DNA of 64,000 nt, from the NCBI GenBank assembly GCA_002633005.1, contig NMRA01000164.1, forward strand, positions 93,085 through 157,084. Reading direction: 5' to 3'. The stretch's first letter is position 1, and each line of letters starts with the position of its first letter. The stretch comes from Phoronis australis. Its lineage: Eukaryota > Phoronida > Phoronidae. Shown one piece after another: positions 1 through 12,800 of this stretch. A program made the translations under genes and the position numbers. The notes below the pieces were generated by a model. That model did no database searches. It was not told where the DNA came from and saw only the letters and a list, made by a program, of their open reading frames with translations.

Positions 1-985
1 ATACAGCTAGGTACCACTGTATGTTGAACTCCATTAGACCATGAAATTTCACACAGCCCAGGTAGTTCTGCTTGTCACCTCGTCATGAAACTATCAACAT
101 CTAGTCTAAGAGAGCTAACAACCGATGGGTGTGCACGCAAAATCTGGGAGTCAACCGACACTCACCTTGCCCGTTGCAGCCGTTTAAGTGATAAATAATG
201 TTAGAATAAACATCATTTTCTTGCATAATTCTCCACCTTCAACGAAAAGTATGTTGCCATTTTGAAAACAATACGCTCACATCACACGCACGTACCATTT
301 CTTAACTTTTTGTGACATCTCTCAGGATATGATGGCAACTTCGCAGCATCAAAATTTGTTCTGAAATCCGGTTTTCTGGTATACTAAAAATTTATAACGA
401 AATGAAACCAGTTCCAATAATTTGTTGTAGGTACACAACATAGTGGAAGAAGAAGAGTTGGTTGAAGAATCGGTGAAAAAAGAAGCTGGCCAAAAGATGA
501 CGCATTATTTCATGGTGCTGAACGCCGACGCAAAAGATTGCTCCACAATAATGGTAGAATGCCTATTTCCCAACACCAGCAAATAATTTAGTTTACTCAA
601 GGAAGAGTGTAGTTTCTAATGACACTAATCTTATGTCACATTTCATTTGGTCAGTTTCTTATCCTCATCGGCGCAAAGCTGTATACTACATATACAGCTC
701 TGCACCAAAGCTAGCCTTCATTATAAGGTTTTAGAATTTTGATACCAGCAAACCGAATTTCAGAACAAATTTTGCTGTTGTGAAGCTCTCATCATCTCCC
801 GAGAGATAATAATAATTTAGGAAATGGCGCATGTCAGAAGCATACGGTTTTCAAAATGACGACATACTCTTTGTTACAAAAGGCAGAGAATTAAGCAAGA
901 AAATGACGTTTATTAGATTGTTTTTCACTAAAACAGCTGTAACGGGCAAGGTGAGGGTAAAAGTAACAAACACGGGTCCCTATAA
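1..985. repeat. Dispersed repeat family F, two inverted copies (1-430 and 715-985)
   Basis: Bases 1-430 are one copy in reverse orientation (it contains actcaccttgcccgttgcag). Bases 715-985 are a shorter copy in forward orientation (gtaacgggcaaggtgag). Together they could form a large foldback with a spacer of about 285 bases. The same family recurs at 4180-4650, 54760-55060 and 58800-59230. Each copy holds the motif (G)CAAGGTGAG, which looks like a splice donor. No protein-coding content recognised. Confidence 0.75.
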
Positions 986-1587
986 TCCCCTGTGCTTCAC
1001 CTTTCTTGGTAAATATAGCTAATGTCTTGGGTACTAATGCTTTCTAAGCAAAGGCTATAATCTTCTCATGAGGTTATTCATGCAACAAACGGCCAGTATT
1101 GCACAAATATGAACAAATTTTCTGAACTCGATTCTGTCGAGTACTGACGCCATATTTGAAAGTAAGAGAACGCACGTCATGAATATGTCTGGCAAATGAC
1201 TATGAGATTATATACTTTGACTTATACTAAAACCGCCATGTAGGATATTATAGGCTACGTATTACCAAATTCACTGAAAAAGATGATTTAGTGGTATCCA
1301 CCAACCATATGCTACAAAGGTTTTCTTTAACTCAAATTAAAACACCTGGTTGTATGGATAAAACTTATCTTCCAGGACCACGCACTCGAAAATTTGTTGA
1401 TATTTCTACTGCATTACTAGTACTTAGAAGTCTTGACACCGCACAGGAAATCACACCAGCTATATGCTTTAACTGAAACCGATCCACATATGTAAATATA
1501 TATGAGGAAAAATTCAGGACCTTGGGACCCATGTTTGTCACTTTTACCCCAGGTTTTGCATGCACCAACCCCCCCCCCCCCCCCCCC
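986..1587. other. No feature recognised
   Basis: AT-rich sequence ending in a poly-C tract at the gap. Short open frames only; none resembles a known protein. Confidence 0.5.
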
Positions 1588-2390
1588 NNNNNNNNNNNNN
1601 NNNNNNNNNNNNNNNNNNNNNNNNNNNNNNNNNNNNNNNNNNNNNNNNNNNNNNNNNNNNNNNNNNNNNNNNNNNNNNNNNNNNNNNNNNNNNNNNNNNN
1701 NNNNNNNNNNNNNNNNNNNNNNNNNNNNNNNNNNNNNNNNNNNNNNNNNNNNNNNNNNNNNNNNNNNNNNNNNNNNNNNNNNNNNNNNNNNNNNNNNNNN
1801 NNNNNNNNNNNNNNNNNNNNNNNNNNNNNNNNNNNNNNNNNNNNNNNNNNNNNNNNNNNNNNNNNNNNNNNNNNNNNNNNNNNNNNNNNNNNNNNNNNNN
1901 NNNNNNNNNNNNNNNNNNNNNNNNNNNNNNNNNNNNNNNNNNNNNNNNNNNNNNNNNNNNNNNNNNNNNNNNNNNNNNNNNNNNNNNNNNNNNNNNNNNN
2001 NNNNNNNNNNNNNNNNNNNNNNNNNNNNNNNNNNNNNNNNNNNNNNNNNNNNNNNNNNNNNNNNNNNNNNNNNNNNNNNNNNNNNNNNNNNNNNNNNNNN
2101 NNNNNNNNNNNNNNNNNNNNNNNNNNNNNNNNNNNNNNNNNNNNNNNNNNNNNNNNNNNNNNNNNNNNNNNNNNNNNNNNNNNNNNNNNNNNNNNNNNNN
2201 NNNNNNNNNNNNNNNNNNNNNNNNNNNNNNNNNNNNNNNNNNNNNNNNNNNNNNNNNNNNNNNNNNNNNNNNNNNNNNNNNNNNNNNNNNNNNNNNNNNN
2301 NNNNNNNNNNNNNNNNNNNNNNNNNNNNNNNNNNNNNNNNNNNNNNNNNNNNNNNNNNNNNNNNNNNNNNNNNNNNNNNNNNNNNNNNNN
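1588..2390. other. Assembly gap (803 N)
   Basis: A run of N preceded by a poly-C tract (1569-1587). The poly-C tract probably stopped sequencing or assembly. Open frames through this gap are artefacts. Confidence 0.99.
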
Positions 2391-3622
2391 CGCGCTCGCT
2401 AGGTGATGTGACTTCATGACCTCAATCTTTAAATAGGCCAAAGGTGAGCCATTGCGGTCTTGTCAGTCAAATGTTCGTTTCCAAAATTCCACCACTTATA
2501 CTTGTCTTTAATTGGCGTTACTTGAAACTGATTGTATTTCAATGAATTATTGTTTGTATTTTATAAAAATAAATGCTGTTGATATGACATTTAATAGTCT
2601 TTGTGCACATATTTGACATTTTAATGATTAACAACACGGCAAATGCACGGCTGGTTCCCGGCAGCACGTACGCAAAGGGAGGGAACTTCAGCTTTCAAAG
2701 TTCGCCTGTACTGTAGGACCGCAACTTCTGACCTTCGGCCTGGTTAAAAGAATCTCTTGGCGTGCGCCGAGTGAAAATGTTGAATTCACGATTTTGGGAA
2801 CTGAAATAGGGACTGCTCGAAGAAAAAGTTTGATAACGGGAGTATTTGTTCGAGTTTGAAGGAATAAAACACATCGACAACCTCCTAAGCCGGTGTTCCT
2901 CTATGCGCAAAAGGTATTTATAACAACGTGACTTTGATGGTTTAGTCGGTGCGAGGCATAATTCGCCGAAAAGCTTCCGGGGTATGGAGTGCCTATAGGA
3001 GCTGCATCGCCTCTGGTTCGGGCCAACAGAGGCGATGGTCATTGCCTATCAGCTAGGTGGCTGGTTAGTGAACTATTATTGACTGACTGGTTAGGTTGGC
3101 TAGCTCACTTACCTGACGACAACAAGCTTAGCTTTCAGGTTGGTAATGGCTCCCGAGATACGTATTGACTATTCCAAAAACATGGTTTAACACGGAGTTT
3201 TAATTATAAACAGAAAAGTGAACCCCAGATCGTACTTCTTCCCCTATTGAAGTGGAACAAATAAATTACGAGAAATGTCCGTCGCCCTCACAACAACACA
3301 GCAAATATTGCGTTGGATTGTGGGTAAGTATTGACCCGAAACAAAAAGTGAATATGTTTATATCATAATCTAATTTATTCAGTTTTGAGCTATAAAAAGC
3401 ACTTTAGACAGTTTTTTTTTTAAATCTAATATTCAAAATACTTGATTTCAAAAGGACGTATTTATCTCTAAGTTTAGAGGCTACTTGTGTTGATACACCT
3501 AGTGGCCAGTATAAAAACCAAAGAATCTGGGGGGATTTTCCTGACCAGGGCAGGTGACAGAAGCTTCGACGCCTTTGCCACTTTCGCTTTTTAATTTGCC
3601 ACTGACCAGAAACAAGTGAGCC
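2391..3622. other. DTX upstream region with a repeat fragment
   Basis: This holds the DTX promoter and 5' UTR, for which I see no clear TATA box or initiator. Bases 2788-2890 match 52637-52735 (shared actgctcgaa, aaagtttgat and acctcctaa), so a dispersed repeat fragment lies here. Confidence 0.5.
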
Positions 3623-3824
3623 ATGGCGTCGTCCGGAGGTAGAGGAATTGTTGTGTGGGAATGGCTGAATGAATATGGGACGTGGCTTCCGTACGAACCC
3701 CACGTTACTAAATTCATCGAAGATAATAAAGCAGCGGGGTTGTTACGACTGGGTCAAATTGACCAAAATCTATCCAACTATGTAATCAATACCAACGATT
3801 TCGAACAAGTCACCCAACACACTG
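3623..3824 (+). CDS. DTX: DTX exon 1: start and WWE1
   Basis: Codes residues 1-67 plus one base of Gly68. The WWE signature [12 protein letters not shown] is followed by [14 protein letters not shown], both typical of Deltex WWE1. Donor is ACTG|GTAGGT. The split glycine joins exon 2 to read [10 protein letters not shown], the usual Deltex inter-WWE junction, which fixes both splice sites. Confidence 0.95.
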
Positions 3825-6800
3825 GTAGGTACTCATAAAACGGAATTTTCTGGCAACTTATATTTGAAATTAATGTTTTTCAACAGATACTAAAAACGAC
3901 TTTCTCATCTCTGAAACAAAATAATGTCTTGTGGCCTTGTGCTGGCTGCTGTATACTGTAGCCTACAGTGTAGGCTGTAACCCTCAACAACCCTCAAAAG
4001 TTTGGAGCAAAGTTTGAAAACTCCGTACCACGGGCATTCTCACCAGCCGCACGTTGTGATGTACTTTAATATATATTATAGTATCATACAAGTGGCTGAT
4101 TAAATAAAGGTGCGTGTGCTGTGGTTGGATGATAACCTACCAAAAAACATAGTATCCAATCTTTGACGCAGAGGACACTGAGAGTATTAGCCAGCCAGCT
4201 AGGTGCTACTGTGTGTTGAGCTCTGTTATTAAATTTCACGCACCCGGGTAGTTCTGCTCATCAGCGTCATCTCGTTGTGAAAGTTAGATTGTATTGTAGA
4301 GGTAATGACCAACTGGCGGTGCATGCAAAATGTGGGAGTCAACTGACACTCACCTTGCCCATTGCAGCTGTTTTATTGAAAAATTATCGAATAAACGTCA
4401 CTTTCTAGCATAATTCTCTGCCTTTTGTAACAAGAGAAGTCAATTGTCGTTTTGAAAACAGTACGCTCATGACACGCACACTGACGTGCCATTTCCTAAA
4501 ATTTTGCGACATCTCTCAGAAGATGATGACAGCTTTGCAGCAGCAAGTTTTGTTTTGAAATTTGGTTTCTTGGTATTCAAATACTAAAAACTTGTAACAA
4601 ATTAAAACCAGTTCCGATAATTTTGTTGAGTTATGTATGCAGAATTTATATTCCTGTCTGTATAGTCCGACTTCCTTCACCTCTACCGAGATATATTCTG
4701 TGTAATAGAGAAGGTTTCTACTGGCCATGGCACTGGTTGTTAGGCAAAGATGTGTATTTTGTTGATAAGTCAGAAAAAAGTTCAAAAGTATAAAACCTTG
4801 TTTCTGCCTGACACTTGTTGATTCTGAAAAAGCCTACCACCGGATGGGAAATTATAATTATTGCTTCTACTATGTGCCATAGGGCCCATTTTAGGACTAT
4901 GGCCATGTGGCTGTATATTTTATGTGGGCTGTTTGTGTTAATCAGTATTTCTTTTTCTACAAAGTGACTACACAGTACAGACTATGGGTCATGCCAGAAC
5001 ATGTCTCTTATGAGGTTGCCTGAAAATAGTACTTTTGCAGAGACTCATGGTCAGTGTAGTGAAACGTTGGAATAGTGCGTTCAATTGATCCGTCAAACAA
5101 CAAAGAGACACCTGGCTATTGTTACTGAAAGCCATCAACATAATGAAAATGTAATTTAGAGGTTGCTGTAACAGGCTAGTTCTGAAATAACACAGCACAG
5201 CTCTCATTCAGAGATATTTACCTCCAATGCAAATGTGTCAAGAACCTGTCCTGCTTCTTCACTATGCAGATGTACTGGTCAGTGGTCACTATCTCATATC
5301 GTAATATGTAATGCAGGCATTTTGAGTTCTAATAATGTCTACACGAAGCAAACAAAATGTCAGTTATCATAATTTTGCTAGATGCAATATGTGTTGTTGT
5401 TACATTATTTATCAATTGAGCAGTGCCTGACATTTTGAAAAGTAGGCCAGTTGTGCAATGCATTTTTCTATCTCCGCAAAAGACGAGAGATTAAATGAGG
5501 ACTGTGAGGCCCGTAAGACCAAGCATTGAATTATTTTATACAAACTTGCTGTCTCAATGTTGTTGTAGTGAAGATCATGTGATGAAGTTTATAATGTACT
5601 ATTCGTCTCATGCCAGGTACAGTATACCCCATAAGACGGGAGGAGTACCCCAACACCAACTGTTTAGCCATTGGCGTTGTATGGCAGTGGGAAGGAGATC
5701 TTCCCAACAGCTGGTCGTGTTATGAACTACATACAATGGACCTCATCGAGGCGGCATACAACAGAAAACAATCGGAAATAAACTTGCAGCAATCACCCTG
5801 CCAATTACCCTATACAATCAATTTCAAGGACATGTTACAGAAGAAAATTCCTACTGGCTTCTTGCGACGAGTGAAGAGGTTTCAGTTCCCTTATAAGTAC
5901 CCTGAGATTCAACTCAGTAAATCAAGTTTTGCAAACAGTGCAAGGAGCCGCTCGAGCTCTGTGAAGACTGCTGCTGCTGGTGCAAGCTCTAGGTATGTGT
6001 GTTCTAGACTAACCATTTATGTGACTGTAAAGTAGCCATATTTTATTACATGACCACTGATACCTCTGTCCACTATTTGGCAACTGTCAGTTGTTCCAGA
6101 TCTGACCAATCGGATAGTGTAGAAACTATAGACCCTGACTACGGAGCGAGCAAATGATGCCAGCACATCAAAGCAAGTGAGAATGTGCTTATCTAATAAC
6201 ATTCGAAAATCAGGAAAAAAAGCATCAGTGGTCGTGTAACAAATGTATACCCGGTACGGGCTGATCCCCCAGGCACATCAGTGCAGGTTGACTGAGGGCA
6301 ACATTGGTCTCTCTCGGGCTCATATCTCCCTCAGGATAGGACCATATTTGTATAATGCTGTATACTAGCAGCTGAAAGTAGCTTATGCCTATGCCATGCA
6401 CTGAGACGGTGTACCTATGGTACTGAATAGTGCCAGAAAGTCCAGACCCTATGAACTAATTCAGTCTGAGACTACGTCTGTGATCAAAGAACAATGACTG
6501 ATTTCTAAAAAATGGTCAAAACGGTGTCTTGAAAAGCAGTTTATCGACGAAAATGCAGTGTTACATACTAAGTATACAGAAGATATATACCTTCCAACTT
6601 TCTAGTTTACGTTGTCAGCCTCGTCTCAGGGATTTGAATTTTCCTCTTTTAAGAGGATTTCCTCCTTTTTGATTTGCATTTTTCTCTGTTTTCATCTATT
6701 TTGTATCATTATTTTGACTTTATTTATGCAAAAATTGTTTAGTTCACTTAAATTTTACCACACAAAAATATTTCTATCACACAAGCCTATTTATTTGTGG

Positions 6801-9800
6801 AACGATATTTCACCTGGAAAATTTTCTTCTTTTTTTGTCAGTGGTGATTGCAAGCCCTGTGCCTTGACAATCACAATTTACTTTACCAGTTTCCTTTACT
6901 CAAAGTTGTGTGCACGCAGCTATTGTCTTGGTTTGAGCCGCCAGAGACAGCTGCATTATTAGTAAACATCAGCACTCGGTGTGCAAATTTTTCCAAAATT
7001 GTAGGTGGATAGGCCTGCTGACTGGTACACTTTTGGCGTAAAACAGTCAATTCAATTACGTAAAAACAGAATGATTATTGAACCATACTGGACTGTCTGA
7101 GCTATGACAACCTTAAATCAATACTTGTTTTAGTATGTTCCATTAATAAAGGGACGAGGTCAATGAACAGCAGCCCCTGTCACACACTCTCTGGTAACTC
7201 AGCTAATTTGGTATTATAGATTGTCACATGAAGTTGTGTGCAGTCAGTGATTGTCGAAGTAGCTCAAGTTTCATTTTTGCACCATTTGTCCAAATTGACG
7301 AAATAAAATCATGTTCGTACTACAAATGACCCTGGAATATATTGCTCCAATTCAGCCTAGTGTTCACGCTACACATCCTACACCATGTGACAAATATGGA
7401 CGCAAAAGTGATTAAGACACTTCTGTGAGCAACTCCTAACTGAGCAAGTGCACAGGTGGTAATTACTTCCGCCATGTCTGCAGGTTTACGTCGACACTAT
7501 GGGCTTGGGCAAGTTGTCGTAAAACAAGTTACCCTACCGGTGTTCTCCACATTATAAATTCCAAACTCGCATGGTCATGCTGGAGGTTTTTATATATGGT
7601 TTAAAACTGCACACTGCACTGGTGTGACCTACTTCTTAGACACTTCAAAGTTTAGGTTTCCTACCAATGCATTTCATAATTTCTCCAAAGCATTTGACAG
7701 ACCCAGAGCAGCAAACAAAAGATCAAAAGTTCCTTTAATAATACCAATGCCGATTTTAATATCAATTAGACATATTACGTACTACTAACACTAGTTTTTA
7801 GTGACACCTGTTGTCAAGTTTAATAAGCTCATAAAGTTCTAACTTGCCACTAGATGTCAGTCAAAATCAAAATTGTCTTTATAAAGCAAATTAAATTGCT
7901 TTTTTATAGGTTGACTTGCAAAATTTTAAAGTTAGAATGACAAAGTAGATTAGTAAGTTAATTAAGCAAGCTAGGTGATTCCATTAAATGGTTCTTATTT
8001 AAAGTTTTTTGCAGATTTTGTTAATTATAATTTAAACTTTTGTAGTGTCTTACGAAGTTATACATATAGTGTTGACTGCCTCCAGAGTTCTGTATTGGGC
8101 TTGATGTTGGTTAATCAGGCACTGCTTTAGGGTTGAGGGCTGAAATACCAAGCCAGGACAAAAGTTCAAACCTGACGCAGCACTTTCTAAACTCCACGCG
8201 CATTTTCCAAACTCGTTACAGCATCGACTTAAAACAGGCCGTAGAGAACACTGACTACCTGAATAAGGTGGGGTAAGTTGTCACATGTGTCAAGTTGCCC
8301 AGTGCAAGTAGTGTCCACACTACCACTAAACCTAGTGACACTTAACTTACTTAGAACAAGCTGATTATTTTCAAACATCCACATGCAAAAGGTAAATATT
8401 GACGTTTATTGCATATTTACATTTTTCGGTGCTAAAATGGGAAACAAAACAATGGTATGCTGTATAAAAAATAATTCCGAGCATTAAACTATTGTGTGAG
8501 TAGCATTCAAAACATGTGTAAGTGCAAAGCATGGTTAAGAATGGACATTAGAAACAACCATGAGGTCGTTCAGAAAATTCAGTTCCTCCTTCATGCATAA
8601 GGTGTTTTCGTTGTTACTAGTTACGTATTTCTTTCCAGCCAAGCTGCAGCATCTTCAGCCAATCAACTGCCACAAAGGGCTGCTGGTGACACTAAATTTC
8701 CACTAAGAGGTGCCACAAATGGTGGTCTGGGTCACATCAACATAGGCAAGTTAGCTAGCTGTCATGTCCAGACTTTCTGGAACTTTGTAATTTTAAACTT
8801 TGATGATTGACCATAGGTAAGAAATGATATTTACATGTGGTGTCATCAACAGTGATGTCGGTCTTCTTTTAAGAAAATTAACTAGGTTATGTGGGACCTT
8901 ATTGACAAGCCGGCATATTTAGCCAAATATCTACAAAACAAAAATATGTCAACTCAATGAAATTTATGTATTTTCTGAAAGTAGGTCTGTAGAATCTTAT
9001 TTTTTTACTTTAACTAGTATGCCATTCATTTGATCACATGATCATGCCTTTTTGTTAAAATTTAGCGAAAAAGAAAAGTACTTTGATGTGGAAACAATGA
9101 TATCTATTATATTGTCATTTTTTATATAAATCATCACGATGAGATCTCAAAAATGCTGTTACTCTTTTCTATTTAATTTGTTTTAGGCAACTTAAGAGTT
9201 TTTCCATGCAAGTCCTATTTTTGACAGCCCCTGATGTAAAGTGGAACATTTTACAAACAATTCCTATCAGCATTTTGGAGAACAGTGTACCAGAGCATAG
9301 TATATGAAAGTTTCATATAAATCTGATCATCCATTTCTGAGATATGACGTTCTTAAGTTACTGAAATTTGGATATTTTTAGCCAGGGTGTTACATAACCT
9401 GGAAGCCATTACAAACCACTGCATCATACTCATTTGGTGTGGGTAATGAATAAGGTAAGGTGAATTGTGGAGCAAGAGACCTTAGTACTCAAGGGTGCAG
9501 CTGTGTGGTCTGATGGGATTTGAAAACATGGTCATTAGATTGGGAAATTTCAGCTCTACCACAGGGCCACGCTGCCTCCAATTGGTAAATTAGTTGTATT
9601 ATGACAGCACATTTAAGATCTCTCTTAATTAAACTGCATTTTATATGAAGTGTAACTGTATAAAGATTGTTGTAATTTGTCATATTTTTTTAGAAAAACA
9701 AGAAGTTTGGATGAAGTTTGTTACAGTAGTCACTCAGCCACCAGATGAGGATTGTTGCATTTGTTGTGAAAACTTAACTTCTGAATCGGGTTATGGAGAA

Positions 9801-12800
9801 ACACATGGTCAGGGACTTATCTTCAAACTGACAAAGTGTTCTCATGTGTTCCATGACTCCTGTCTCCATGCTATGTATGAGAATGGACCAAAGGTAGTGT
9901 TGATGTTCTGTTAAAAGCAGTTATGTTTTTAGTATGGTGTTAGTTTGTATTCAGGCTTTTGCAGTTTAGGCAACTTACATTTTTTTTTCAAAAGTGACTG
10001 CAGTAGGTGAATATGTTTTTTGATCTGTGAAATAACTTGCCAGAACTTAAATTGTGGAAGTGAAATGTCAATAAATTTGTGAGTTAAAAAAGTCTTGTGT
10101 TGATATTGAAGTGCTGAACAATTACTTTTAATATGGTTGATGTTCAACATCTTATGATTTTCACATAAAACATGAATCTAAATTTTTAGCAAACGAATTT
10201 GTGTATGAGAACAGAGCGCTGAACAGTTTTTGCTATGTTGGTTTGACTAGAACTAGTACATTTGTACCAAGACTGGATATGTTGATTTTTACAGTGTTGT
10301 TGTTTTAATACAGTTGATGTATGCTGACCGTTTGATATTCTCCCATTGTGTATTAAAAAATCTCCCTATTAAGCCAATAAAAGAGCCTAGTTTGTTCTGG
10401 TCTACATCTTTCTTACTTTGAAACCTGCGCCTCCTAGCTGATGGTGCAGGGGGTGAAGTAGGATTCCCAACCATTTCAGCTGACCTAAAGTGACCTTTTT
10501 TTTAAAAGATGAACAACTAAAAAGATTATGCATCTAGCGCATCAAAATTCAAAAAATCAGAGACCAGAACCAGTCGTGCTATTTTCTGTTAGCTTATTCT
10601 TTGTGAAGCTTCCAACAAGATTACTGCCAGTAGCTGTTTAAGCTTCCTTCTTTTAGGCCTCTAAACTGAAATTTTTATATTTCAGAATGGTCATCTTCAG
10701 TGTCCGACATGTAAAACCATATATGGTGAAAAGCTTGGCAATTGCCCCCCAGGCACCATGACTCACACAGTCATGTCGCAGTCGTTACCTGGTTACAGTA
10801 ATTGTGGTACAATTGCCATCACCTACAACATATCATCTGGTACTCAGGTATGAAATATAATGTCTTCCTTTTGAGGCATTTCCGCTAGTTATTTGGACAC
10901 TTTCAAAAATGAACGCTGTTAATGACTAGTGTATGGTTATGAAAATGGCAGTGGAAATCGCGAACAGGGAGAGTAGAGTCAGCAGCTTGGAAACATTCTT
11001 TGTGGGGGAGCTGGGAAAAGAATGTGCGTGACATCAATGGTTCATCAGCTGAGTGTGCTGCTATGGTGTGGCGTGTCGTTCTCGTTTGTGCAAACCATGA
11101 AGCTGCGAGGAAAGAGGGTGTATCGTTTTTTTTTTGATTTCCTCGAGAGCCCAAAATGCTTTAGAAGTGGTTCCCTGCTGTAAAGAATGAAAAGTATGCT
11201 GTTAATACCAAGTATAAGGCCGTGAAATATCTCTCTGTCGGTGGCTAGCATTATTCTGTTTCGAAAATGAATTATTCTCACCCTAACCAATGTTTAAATG
11301 AAACTGAAACAAAGTGTCAAAGTCTGTCTAAGTAGATACAATTTGTAATGCCTTAGGTGTTCGTGAATGAAATGTTTTGAGAAATCAACAATGGGTAAAT
11401 CGTACTGCGTTACCGACTTCAGATGCATTAAAGTTGTTGTGTGGTCAGACTTTGAGATTTTCACTCGTTCCAGTTTAATCAGCTTTTTCTTGACTTCGGC
11501 AAATCTACTTTATTTGAAATTAGGAACACCAGTTCTCGAAAACGGCGTGGTGAATTTTGCTGAAACTTTGCAAACTTAATGTTTATTCATCAATCTCAAA
11601 AATGCTGTCAAGATGTTTTATAAAGCCCTAGTTTTTGAATAATGTAACGAAAACGAATACGACTACTCATTTCTTCAAAAATATGTTACGTTTTTCGAGT
11701 TAATTTGTCATAGAAACCAAATGAAAAGACTAATCGAAAATTCCTAACATCGTTTTTGAGGTAAATAGTGAAGTTTTCATTTAAAAAAGGTTTCATTAAA
11801 ATCGACCGAGGGATTAATTTGCTATGAATGTACCTTTCGTAAAAAGAAAATTTTGACTTAAAAAAAGGTTTTAACGTAATAATAATGGTGCATAAATACA
11901 AAACATTTTTATTTTCCATGACCTTTTTTCTTTCAGAAAATATATACTGGTACTTTTCCTAGTTGACAAGTCTTAGTTTTTTGATATACGAGTTAGAATG
12001 GAGGCCACTAAATAAGGTTTGAGATAACCTTAAAAACTCAATTTATTTGTAAGGATTTTACATTGAATTTTGATGATTTATTAGTGTAAATTGATGAATT
12101 CAAGTGATAAGGTGACACCAGTAAGCGTCTTGTGAACTGCTGAGCAGACAGTGTTAGATCCTATGATATCATTGGTTAATTTCAACTCTTCCGTCTGCCA
12201 TCTGGTGTCAGGTAAAAGAACTGAAATTGCTGTTATTGTATAAACTACTTGATCTAAATTGATGCAAAAAACGTTGTTTTTGGTGTCATTCTCTTTTAAA
12301 TTATATTAACTCCCAGCTTATTTGAATTGTCATTGTCATAGTCTTAGATATGTGTAATGCCTGATTGAAAACCTAGCAAAAACTGGACATCAGTTTAGAG
12401 TTTAACAGATTGGGCCTGTTCTTTTATCATTCGATTTATTTCTTTTTGCAGAGAATTTAAGCTGTTGAACTAAGACAAGACCTTTACATTTATACAACTT
12501 CAAATGCAGAAAAAATGTATGCGCATGTGTCTAATATGCGCCTGTGTTTGAAATGATGTGTTTTTCCGAGAGGTTTTTTGTTCAAGTGTTTCACCCTAAG
12601 CTCCCTCTATGGATGGATACATCAGTTACAAAGCAGAGTCAATGTGTTCGTATCCTTAGTGTAAAAAAAATCGGTTGCTATAAATCGCCAGGCATTTCTC
12701 TGACAGCCATACTGCCTTGGGAACTTAAACTAACCCACGGTGACAAGCAAGTTTATGTACCTGGTCTGAAACACTAACGATCTGAAACCATTTCTAATCT

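Noticed and set aside
1365-2441. Long open frames on both strands across the N gap
   Set aside because: They exist only because N codons are not stops; no real sequence supports them.
2695-3042. Minus-strand open frame of 115 codons upstream of DTX
   Set aside because: It overlaps a dispersed repeat fragment shared with 52637-52735 and shows no known domain.
11367-11579. Open frame within Kolobok-like copy A
   Set aside because: Not conserved in copies B and C; no recognisable transposase motif.
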